Source: Bacillota bacterium (GTDB lineage: Bacteria; Bacillota; Sulfobacillia; Sulfobacillales; Sulfobacillaceae). From it: a DNA stretch of 11,785 nt. A program made the translations under genes and the position numbers. The notes under the pieces are model-generated. The model was not told the DNA's origin, did not search any database, and saw only the letters and a list, made by a program, of their open reading frames with translations. The stretch lies in assembly GCA_023381095.1 (NCBI GenBank), contig JAMCTO010000052.1, forward strand, positions 1 through 11,785. Reading direction: 5' to 3'. How positions within the stretch are numbered: position 1 is the stretch's first letter; every line of letters starts with the position of its first letter. Shown piece by piece: positions 6,186 to 11,785 of the stretch.

Positions 6186-6647
6186 TCATAAGCTCATGCT
6201 AAGCCGAATCATGTCACGACACGGTATTCCATTTTCATATATTGGCTCGGCATAATGCACCGCAAAAAAGTCCCGATCGATCCCGCAGATTCTAAATCCA
6301 CACTTTTGGTATAACGCTAATTGCCCAATGCTTGAATTCCCAGTTCCTACTTCAATCACTTTGTAGCCGCGGGATCGGGCAGTTTCTATCGCATGAAGGA
6401 CGAGTCGTTTCCCCAATCCCTGTGCTTGCTCATCTTCTCTCACGGCAACATTCACCAGTTCAATTGTTTGGGGACGTGTATCAAGCAAGACGTATACGCC
6501 GATGGTTTGAGAATCCCACTCCGCAATGAAACAGTCGGCCCGGGCCATATAGCTCTCGATTACCGCTTGTGAGGGATCAGCCAGTAGTAGTAGAGGCATT
6601 GGCCATTGTTCAGAAAATCTCAACTGACGAATTTGCGCATCCTTCAT
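6186..6647 (-). CDS. GNAT-family N-acetyltransferase (153 aa)
   Basis: This cytoplasmic acetyl-CoA-dependent N-acetyltransferase has an unknown acceptor. It is a complete single GNAT domain. The beta4 strand ELVNVAVR leads into the acetyl-CoA pyrophosphate loop QAQGLGK (about 74-80), the Q/R-x-x-G-x-G/A signature. Motif B, LALYQKCGFRICGIDRDFF, lies at about 110-128. The start ATG 6647 has GGAGG (6656-6660) 8 nt upstream. The gene lies 118 nt behind the transglutaminase gene on the same strand, and the gap holds an 18-bp palindrome, so it may be separately regulated. It is convergent with sigH. Acceptors in such enzymes range from antibiotics and polyamines to protein N-termini, and nothing here decides between them. 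Confidence 0.88.
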   Translation of the reverse strand: MKDAQIRQLRFSEQWPMPLLLLADPSQAVIESYMARADCFIAEWDSQTIGVYVLLDTRPQTIELVNVAVREDEQAQGLGKRLVLHAIETARSRGYKVIEVGTGNSSIGQLALYQKCGFRICGIDRDFFAVHYAEPIYENGIPCRDMIRLSMSL

Positions 6648-6716
6648 TTAAACGTCCTCCCGACACTAAAGTGGCAAACACCGGTCGATCAATAGGCACA
6701 TTACAAACAAAAGCCT

Positions 6717-6734
6717 ATGTTAGTGCACTAACAT
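6717..6734. promoter_or_regulatory. Perfect 18-bp palindrome upstream of the GNAT gene
   Basis: ATGTTAGTG (6717-6725) is followed directly by its exact reverse complement CACTAACAT. A TTAG-N4-CTAA core of this size is typical of MarR- or TetR-like dimer operators, though no specific regulator is identified. A second overlapping inverted repeat, ATAGGC (6692-6697) and GCCTAT (6713-6718), lies on the GNAT side. Read on the minus strand the palindrome is followed by AGGCTTTTGTTT, so a weak terminator for the transglutaminase operon is the alternative. Confidence 0.5.
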
Positions 6735-6765
6735 TGCATCGGGCCCAGTGTGCATCTTCATAGAA

Positions 6766-8859
6766 TTAGGCCGGACGGGAAAAAGGGCGGCGTTTACGAT
6801 GTTTTCGCAATTGGCTCCATAGGTCTTGCCATAGTTGGAGTTCCTCTTCGCTGAGGTCTTCTGGTCCATAAAGGCCCTTTTCCATCAGTCGGATTAATTC
6901 CAACAAGGGTTGGGCTGGGTCTGGGTAAAGCCTGACCCAATACCCTAAAAATTCCCGGGGTGTCTGAATGAACTTGGGTGAGATCCGATGATGAAGCCAC
7001 AGCCAAAATCGTAGTTCTCTCCATAACTGTCGGGGCGTCGCGCGACGCCCTAGCCAGCGTCGTGGCGCCAAGATCACTAATCCTGCACCCAAAGCTAACA
7101 CTCCCGCAATCCACGGCCATAACCTTATGATGGGGTGGCTTGAGTGGGTAGGGCCAGTTACGTGGGTAGGTTTAATCGGAGACGTGTTGTTAGGACCTTT
7201 AAAGTGCAGTTTTCCTGGCGGCACGACAGGATTCTTGGGTTGGATAGGAACGGTAACCTGTTCCTTTACAGAAGTTTGGGTACCCACAGTTAACTGGGGA
7301 ATTGACCATCCTGGAGTGGGGTCAATCGGAATCCAGCCGTCAGGGGCTATATAGACTTGGGCCCAAGAATGGGCATCCACTGATCGAATGACATAAGCGT
7401 TTTTGCTACTGCTGTACGTGCCAGGTCCATAACCGACCACCCATCGCGCCGGGATGCCTAATGTACGTAACATCATGATAAAGCTGGTAGAAAATTGGTC
7501 GCAGTATCCTTGGGGGTCTTTAAACAAGAAGTGATTGACTACATCCGTCCTAGTGGGGGTGACGTGATAGGAATATTTGTAATGGGTATCCAGATAGTGT
7601 TTTATTGCTAATACGGCTTGCCATGGCGTGTCGGTATTTCTTGTGATTTTCTCTGCCAGAGCCTTGACTCGAGGGGATAAGTTTTTGGGAGTTTGAAGAT
7701 CTTCAGGCATCCCAGTAACCAACGGATACGGCGTCGAGGCAATAGTATGATAGTTGTACGAAGGAACGAGTGCGGTCACGGAATAAGTGGCAATATTGCT
7801 GCCGACGATTTTTTCATGGGAAGGAAAGACAGTGACTGGACTGGGAGAAGACAGCATAATGGGAACGCCGCTGTAAAACAGCGTAGACAGCCCCCCCGGA
7901 ACAAGACTGGTAAATCGAAACTGCTGAGTGGAAACGCTGATGCTGTTGGAAAAAGGCATAGGGAACAACGGTAAGTCCGAGGTATCGTTGGTAATAGTAT
8001 ATGGCGCCTGGCTGACGGGATTGGTCCAAGTAGTGCCGTTAAACTTGTTATAAATTTCACCTTGCCAGTAATGAGGGGAAGGCGATGTTACTAGCAAGAC
8101 CGGTTGGTAGTTAGGGGTCAAAGACTGACCAATATGGTTAATGCCATCGGCAAATCCTGTGGTCGCGATCCCCTTGCCAAAACCTCCAGATAGCGAGGGG
8201 TGGCCGAACCCTATTGTCAGATAGCCGTGACCAGGTCTGGCAGGAGTCGTCCACCCTACAGCCAACGGTACCACGATGGATACAAATGCCAACCCATACC
8301 ATAACCTATGGGGAAGAAACGTAGGATTGCCTTGTTCTGTAAGAAACACTTGGAACCACAAGAGTAGCAAAAGTCCTGTTCCTAAATACACCACCAGGGG
8401 GCCTTCTGCAGGTAATCCCCACAGCACATGGTTTAAGGCAAGCGCGATGATGCCGACCCCAAACAAGGTAAGCACCCGGGAGCGTGTGGTGGCTTGGCGG
8501 TAAACCGCCCACCCTAAACAGGCCCCGATCAATATAAGAGGTGTGGCCAAATGGGCGCTCATTTGGTTCCATTCAGTGGGCGCTATTTGGTGCAGAGCGA
8601 TAATTGACTTTAACATGCTTCGAAAGAACTCGTTCGGTCCGGGAAGTTTTGACCATTGCACATAAAGTTCCACGACCACGGCAATGACCCAGGTGGCCCA
8701 TTTAAGTGCCCACCCAGGCCAGAGATCCCCTAGTGCCAGTATGAAAGGCGTCAAACCTAAAAACCCCGCTGCAACATATCCTCCGGCGTGAGCATAAGGC
8801 CAAAACAGGGCGGTCATCCATATTCCGGTTATCAGGACGCGAAAGCGGGAGTCGACCAT
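6766..8859 (-). CDS. TgpA-type membrane transglutaminase-like protein
   Basis: This is a membrane protein with an external transglutaminase-like cysteine-protease fold, 697 aa. Domains in order: an N-terminal multi-span region (about 8-205, with several helices, DUF3488/TgpA-N type), a long extracellular segment, a transglutaminase core with predicted triad Cys453 (GYCDQFSTSF), His497 (DAHSWAQVYI) and Asp513 (IDPTPGW), a Pro/Thr-rich linker (about 535-575), a final membrane span (about 580-597), and a cytosolic DUF4129-like tail rich in Arg and Trp. ATG 8859 is chosen because AAGGAGG sits 5 nt upstream. The frame is open to 8946, but that would overlap the DUF58 gene and prefix 29 non-membrane residues. 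It is the last gene of the MoxR, DUF58, transglutaminase operon, starting 10 nt after the DUF58 stop. Substrate is unknown. Confidence 0.9.
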   Translation of the reverse strand: MVDSRFRVLITGIWMTALFWPYAHAGGYVAAGFLGLTPFILALGDLWPGWALKWATWVIAVVVELYVQWSKLPGPNEFFRSMLKSIIALHQIAPTEWNQMSAHLATPLILIGACLGWAVYRQATTRSRVLTLFGVGIIALALNHVLWGLPAEGPLVVYLGTGLLLLLWFQVFLTEQGNPTFLPHRLWYGLAFVSIVVPLAVGWTTPARPGHGYLTIGFGHPSLSGGFGKGIATTGFADGINHIGQSLTPNYQPVLLVTSPSPHYWQGEIYNKFNGTTWTNPVSQAPYTITNDTSDLPLFPMPFSNSISVSTQQFRFTSLVPGGLSTLFYSGVPIMLSSPSPVTVFPSHEKIVGSNIATYSVTALVPSYNYHTIASTPYPLVTGMPEDLQTPKNLSPRVKALAEKITRNTDTPWQAVLAIKHYLDTHYKYSYHVTPTRTDVVNHFLFKDPQGYCDQFSTSFIMMLRTLGIPARWVVGYGPGTYSSSKNAYVIRSVDAHSWAQVYIAPDGWIPIDPTPGWSIPQLTVGTQTSVKEQVTVPIQPKNPVVPPGKLHFKGPNNTSPIKPTHVTGPTHSSHPIIRLWPWIAGVLALGAGLVILAPRRWLGRRATPRQLWRELRFWLWLHHRISPKFIQTPREFLGYWVRLYPDPAQPLLELIRLMEKGLYGPEDLSEEELQLWQDLWSQLRKHRKRRPFSRPA

Positions 8860-8869
8860 AAGAACCTCC

Positions 8870-9973
8870 TTAAACGGTTTGACGCGACAGATAGTCGGGT
8901 AATTCAGAAAGGGAACTAATGCGAGTCGTGGTGTTACTGGAGCCAATGGTAATTATTCCAATGGCTGGGATACCCCGCAAATCTTCCGGATCTCGTGGCG
9001 TAATCCATAGTGCCGACTGTTCACGGACCACGGGAGGTATGCGCGTGGTAGAGTTCTCGCGCCGAGGAAGGGCCGCTAAGTAATCCAATAGTTCCACGAG
9101 ATGATCATGACCCATTCCAGGAAAAATATGGTCGTCGGGACTGTCCAGTACCATGAGCCCGATGGCTTGGCCTCGATAATGGGCAAATTCTACGACAGAG
9201 GCCGCTGAACTTACCGCAAGTTCCCAATGACCGGCATCAAATATTTTCGAGTAGTCCAATGTCACGTGCAATTGGGGCTGAGTAAAAGGCTCAAACTGCT
9301 TCACTTTGAATGCTCCGGTCCGAGCCGATGTCCGCCAGTGTATTTGTGATAGTCGGTCACCGGGAGCGTAGTCGCGAATTCCTCTTAAATTGCTGGATTC
9401 CTCAGTGGTGCCGCGGTGACGCTCGGCCTCTCCTTGCCAATTGTAACGGTTTAAACCAATGGTATGTAACTTGACCGATTGCGGCCACACCGTGATAGTG
9501 GCCGCCAAGTCCAGTGTTCTCTCTCGTGTAATCAAACCAAAGATGTCCCCAGTACGTACCACTATCGTGGAAAGATGATATATACCCCGTGGAGTGGACT
9601 GAATTTTGTATTCTAGGAGTAACCGTTTATAGAGCCATGGCGATACGGTAAAAGATGCACTGGCATGAGAAGACAACTGAGGGGGCACGATATCTTCTAC
9701 TGTCAGCCAGCCCCAAGGCCACCACCTGGGGTATTCCACGCGCAATCGGACGCTAACCGTGTCGCCGCTGCGAAAAGGTCCTGGGTCCAATAAACGGCTA
9801 ACATGAACGCGTCCTAGAGGGGATACGAATCCTAGCACGATGACGGCCACCATAACCAAAACAAAGCCAAATAAGTGCCAGGCCAAGAATCCTCCTTGGA
9901 CATGCGCATAGGTACCCGCGCTGAGGACGATAAGTATGCCTATAAAGACACGTTGCCACGTTGCTTTCGTCAT
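8870..9973 (-). CDS. DUF58 membrane protein (367 aa)
   Basis: This DUF58 protein is a standard partner of MoxR ATPases. Two N-terminal membrane spans (about 9-27 and 31-51) precede a beta-rich soluble part (about 60-170). The family signature LRGIRDYAPGDRLSQIHW follows at 196-213, then TSARTGAFKVKQFEP. The C-terminal half resembles a von Willebrand A-like fold, where family members often lack a full metal site; I see LDYSKI at the expected first strand and not a clear DxSxS. The ATG overlaps the MoxR stop as ATGA with no strong ribosome site, so translation is coupled. Its stop codon is embedded in the ribosome site of the transglutaminase gene. Confidence 0.9.
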   Translation of the reverse strand: MTKATWQRVFIGILIVLSAGTYAHVQGGFLAWHLFGFVLVMVAVIVLGFVSPLGRVHVSRLLDPGPFRSGDTVSVRLRVEYPRWWPWGWLTVEDIVPPQLSSHASASFTVSPWLYKRLLLEYKIQSTPRGIYHLSTIVVRTGDIFGLITRERTLDLAATITVWPQSVKLHTIGLNRYNWQGEAERHRGTTEESSNLRGIRDYAPGDRLSQIHWRTSARTGAFKVKQFEPFTQPQLHVTLDYSKIFDAGHWELAVSSAASVVEFAHYRGQAIGLMVLDSPDDHIFPGMGHDHLVELLDYLAALPRRENSTTRIPPVVREQSALWITPRDPEDLRGIPAIGIITIGSSNTTTRISSLSELPDYLSRQTV

Positions 9974-10965
9974 GAGGATTTACCATGACTTTCAGTGACG
10001 GGTAAATGCGCTACGATGTCATCGATTACTTCACGCACGATGGCACGGGTATCATCTCGTGGAACTATTGGATTACTGAGTCTGTGAGTGAGGACCAGAG
10101 GTGCGAGCATACGCACATCATCGGGAATGACAAAGGTGCGACCGTGAAGAAAGGCCCACGCTTGGGAACTCCTTTGTAAGGCAATGGCAGCACGCGGACT
10201 CATACCTAAATAAATGCGGTTGTGTTCACGGGTGCGTTCCGCTAACTGCGCAATATATTGTCGGATGGCCGGAGATACATAGGTCGTAGACACTTTGTTG
10301 ATTAAATTCAGCAACTGGTCTTGGGTCAACACCGGCTGCAAGGTATCCAAGGGATGAGATGATTCTAACCGAGACAGCATTTCTGTTTCCTCTTCGATAC
10401 TTGGATATCCTAATTGGATACGAAACAAGAAACGGTCAAGCTGACTTTCCGGCAATGGAAACGTGCCTTCATATTCGATAGGGTTTTCGGTGGCAATCAC
10501 CACAAAGGGACGGTCCAGGCGATGCTGATGGCCGTCAACGGTGACTTGTCCTTCCTCCATAACTTCTAACAGGGCACTTTGAGTGCGGGGCGAGGTGCGG
10601 TTAATTTCGTCGGCTAAAATTAAGTGGGCGAAAATCGGTCCCGGCTGGAATACAAATTGACTTAATGCGGGATTATATATGCCGATGCCGGTGATATCAG
10701 ACGGTAAAAGATCGGGTGTAAATTGAATTCGGCTATAGGACAAGTGAAGACTTGCGGCAATCGATTTGGCTAATGTGGTTTTTCCAACTCCGGGAACATC
10801 ATCTAATAAAACATGTCCTTCTGCCAATATCGCGGTAACGAGAAGCTCAATGGTATGACGCTTGCCCACGATGACTTTTTCAACATTTGCAATTACTTGT
10901 TGTAGTTCGGGTATGACGGTATCAATGTTGTTTCCATGAATTGACATCTTATCTGAATGAAGCAT
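9970..10965 (-). CDS. MoxR-family AAA+ ATPase
   Basis: This cytoplasmic AAA+ ATPase of the MoxR class (331 aa) is thought to act as a chaperone in assembling or activating partner complexes. Walker A is GVGKTT (59-64, preceded by DDVP), Walker B is LILADE (115-120), sensor 1 is ATEN (158-161), the LPESQLDRF motif with the likely arginine finger is at 171-179, and the sensor 2-like MSPRAA is at 255-260. ATG 10965 is preferred, as GAGGAGA ends 9 nt upstream. MSIHGNN at 10947 is an alternative start. It is first in the three-gene operon and divergent from the tRNA gene. I could not identify a convincing promoter in 10980-11060 on this strand. Confidence 0.94.
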   Translation of the reverse strand: MLHSDKMSIHGNNIDTVIPELQQVIANVEKVIVGKRHTIELLVTAILAEGHVLLDDVPGVGKTTLAKSIAASLHLSYSRIQFTPDLLPSDITGIGIYNPALSQFVFQPGPIFAHLILADEINRTSPRTQSALLEVMEEGQVTVDGHQHRLDRPFVVIATENPIEYEGTFPLPESQLDRFLFRIQLGYPSIEEETEMLSRLESSHPLDTLQPVLTQDQLLNLINKVSTTYVSPAIRQYIAQLAERTREHNRIYLGMSPRAAIALQRSSQAWAFLHGRTFVIPDDVRMLAPLVLTHRLSNPIVPRDDTRAIVREVIDDIVAHLPVTESHGKSS

Positions 10966-11067
10966 CGGGCTGTGTCTCCTCTCCGGCCGCGGGTTCCAAA
11001 ACTAAAACGTAAAAATCAGGAAGAAAGTTACACGAGGTGTCGATGCCAACGGGTGATCTCGAATGTC

Positions 11068-11097
11068 TTGAATTCTAGTGCGTATTTATGTTAATAT
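11068..11097 (+). promoter_or_regulatory. Probable promoter of tRNA-Thr
   Basis: TTGAAT (11068-11073) and TAATAT (11092-11097) are spaced by 18 bp, and TGn immediately precedes the -10. Transcription would start near 11104, about 28 nt before the tRNA. Read one base earlier, TTAATA gives 17-bp spacing. Confidence 0.5.
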
Positions 11098-11131
11098 ACT
11101 TCCGCTGTCAGAACAACAAATTTACTATAGC

Positions 11132-11207
11132 GCTGGCGTAGCTCAATCGGTAGAGCAACGGTTTTGTAAACCGTAGGTTGCGGGTTCGAGTCCCATCGCC
11201 AGCTCCA
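11132..11207 (+). tRNA. tRNA-Thr (anticodon UGU)
   Basis: This is a full 76-nt cloverleaf with encoded CCA. Acceptor GCTGGCG (11132-11138) pairs with CGCCAGC (11197-11203); the D-stem is GCTC/GAGC; the anticodon stem is ACGGT/ACCGT, with loop TTTGTAA and TGT at 11165-11167, which reads ACN threonine codons, ACA by strict pairing. The variable loop is AGGTT and the T-loop is TTCGAGT. In the T-stem (GCGGG/CCCAT) three G-C pairs are followed by a C-A mismatch (11181/11195) and a G-U pair, so that stem is weaker than usual. The gene has its own promoter and terminator. Confidence 0.97.
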
Positions 11208-11222
11208 TTTCAAACCATTACA

Positions 11223-11245
11223 CCGCAAGCGATTGCGGGTTTTTT
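11223..11245 (+). terminator. Intrinsic terminator of tRNA-Thr
   Basis: CCGCAA (11223-11228), loop GCGA, TTGCGG (11233-11238), then G and six Ts. It starts 16 nt after the tRNA CCA. Confidence 0.85.
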
Positions 11246-11267
11246 ATTGCCCGACAACATCCACAAA

Positions 11268-11292
11268 ACGTCCTCCATCCACACGTCCTCCA
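11268..11292. repeat. Tandem 10-bp direct repeat
   Basis: ACGTCCTCCA occurs at 11268-11277 and 11283-11292, 15 nt apart. On the minus strand each copy reads TGGAGGACGT, resembling a ribosome site, but no ORF follows. Meaning unknown. Confidence 0.4.
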
Positions 11293-11482
11293 CATGAGCC
11301 CGGCATGCGTTCCACCCACAGCCAATTGGAGCGCAAAAAACCGACTCTCAAGGAACCGGATCAGAGGTGTGACGAGATTTTTTGATGACGGTTAGTCGAA
11401 ATTGGACGCCACGGGGTGCTGGGTGGACAGAGCGGACTCGCGGTCATGACTCGGCTCGAACCGCACAGCGAGGGGGTGCTGA

Positions 11483-11508
11483 AGGAAATCCAAACGTTTG
11501 GATTTCCT
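11483..11508. repeat. Perfect 26-bp palindrome
   Basis: AGGAAATCCAAAC (11483-11495) is followed without any gap by its exact reverse complement GTTTGGATTTCCT. No T-run follows on either strand, so it is not a standard terminator. It could be a dimer-protein binding site, a resolution or insertion-element end, or a cruciform-forming site. Confidence 0.7.
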
Positions 11509-11513
11509 GCGTT

Positions 11514-11541
11514 ATCCCAACCTTAATAAAATCCCAACCTT
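11514..11541. repeat. 11-bp direct repeat
   Basis: ATCCCAACCTT occurs at 11514-11524 and again at 11531-11541, 17 nt apart. The second copy is the left arm of the long hairpin that follows, so the first could compete with it for the right arm (AAGGTT at 11580-11585). Confidence 0.5.
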
Positions 11542-11590
11542 TTTTAAAGAGGTCTCAAATATAAAGACATTGATGAAAAAAGGTTCGGAT
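11531..11590. terminator. Long hairpin with T-runs on both strands
   Basis: ATCCCAACCTTTTTT (11531-11545) pairs with AAAAAAGGTTCGGAT (11576-11590) over 15 bp with one mismatch, enclosing a 30-nt loop. On the plus strand it is followed by TTTTTCTTT; on the minus strand by TTTATT. It resembles a bidirectional terminator, although the loop is unusually large and the stem is AT-rich. Confidence 0.4.
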
Positions 11591-11785
11591 TTTTTCTTTG
11601 CGTTTTCGTTAGCTTAACATCAGAGAAATCCGTGCCAACGGTTCCACTGAGGTGACGGGCATCGGCATGGCGGGCATTTCGGGGTAAAAGCGAAAGGGTT
11701 AGACGCCGCGTGATCAGTGCATTATCCCCCCAGCGAACGGGTCGCTTATGGGGTACGGCCTCGTTCGACTGGCCTCCTTCTCGTT
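11544..11785 (-). CDS. Possible 3' end of an ORF entering from beyond the window
   Basis: On the minus strand one frame is open from the window edge to TAA at 11544-11546, 79 codons, including HADARHLSGTVGTDFSDVKL. The stop falls inside the long hairpin, where a terminator would be expected. I recognise no family, and a plus-strand frame is also open to the edge from 11656, so this may be chance. Confidence 0.15.
   Translation of the reverse strand, partial: REGGQSNEAVPHKRPVRWGDNALITRRLTLSLLPRNARHADARHLSGTVGTDFSDVKLTKTQRKNPNLFSSMSLYLRPL

Larger units (their letters stand above)
11246..11785. other. Gene-free, repeat-rich region
   Basis: I see no coding region I can defend here. A 60-codon plus-strand frame at 11382-11564 runs across the palindrome, starts at TTG and lacks a ribosome site. 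Besides the palindrome and hairpin listed separately, GGGGTGCTG occurs twice exactly 60 nt apart (11413-11421 and 11473-11481), and near 11726-11753 a C-run, AGCGA/TCGCT and GGGG could form an imperfect hairpin. It could be a leader of a gene beyond the window, a structured RNA or decayed mobile DNA. Confidence 0.5.

Noticed and set aside
6720-6760. 13-codon minus-strand frame ending in the GNAT operator palindrome (MKMHTGPDAMLVH)
   Set aside because: No ribosome site and too short to separate from chance.
8860-8946. 29-residue N-terminal extension of the transglutaminase
   Set aside because: It overlaps the DUF58 gene and lacks a ribosome site, while ATG 8859 has AAGGAGG directly upstream and starts the first membrane region.
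11338-11366. Minus-strand CCGGTT/AGTCGG stem followed by six Ts as a terminator
   Set aside because: Only three or four strong pairs with two G-U pairs and no gene ending upstream of it.
11200-11480. Minus-strand GGGTGGAACG (around 11308-11317) as a T-box-like motif
   Set aside because: The GGGTGGAACCGCG-like core is incomplete, no specifier stem or downstream terminator and synthetase gene follows on that strand; the tRNA terminator and tRNA gene lie there instead.
11382-11564. 60-codon plus-strand frame
   Set aside because: TTG start without ribosome site, runs through the 26-bp palindrome and hairpin arm, and has low-complexity composition.

Overview
The window looks like a chromosomal segment of an endospore-forming Firmicute. 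It carries cysS, an rlmB-type SpoU methyltransferase and a SigH-type sigma factor in the order known from Bacillus and Clostridia, strong AGGAGG ribosome sites, and near-consensus sigma-A promoters. The moderate GC content and the protein flavour suggest a Sulfobacillus-like organism, but that is an impression and not something the sequence proves.

Layout. (1) 101-1864, minus strand: a 39-aa single-span membrane microprotein, then an internal promoter, a 23-aa leader peptide overlapping by ATGA a 389-aa W-rich lipoprotein, and an 84-aa acidic protein 1 nt behind it. (2) 2000-5150, plus strand, divergent from the first block: a secreted DUF1002 protein, cysS and rlmB (cysS and rlmB overlap by ATGA). 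(3) 5320-6155: a sigma-A-like promoter, a 103-nt leader with a palindrome and a possible 35-aa upstream ORF, sigH, and a clear intrinsic terminator. (4) 6186-10965, minus strand: a MoxR ATPase, DUF58 protein and transmembrane transglutaminase operon, then a GNAT acetyltransferase separated from it by a gap holding a perfect 18-bp palindrome. (5) 11068-11245: promoter, tRNA-Thr(UGU) and terminator. (6) 11246-11785: no recognisable gene, but a perfect 26-bp palindrome, direct repeats and a long hairpin flanked by T-runs on both strands.

How the genes work together: cysS, rlmB and sigH are the conserved translation and transition-state sigma cluster, here without mrnC and yacP. MoxR, DUF58 and the transglutaminase form a widespread membrane gene triad of poorly known function, probably acting in chaperone-assisted assembly or cell-envelope processing. 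The lipoprotein block is an uncharacterised envelope operon. I found no complete new defence or mobile system. The least explained material is the small-ORF-rich 1523-1950 region, the sigH leader and the repeat-rich end of the window.
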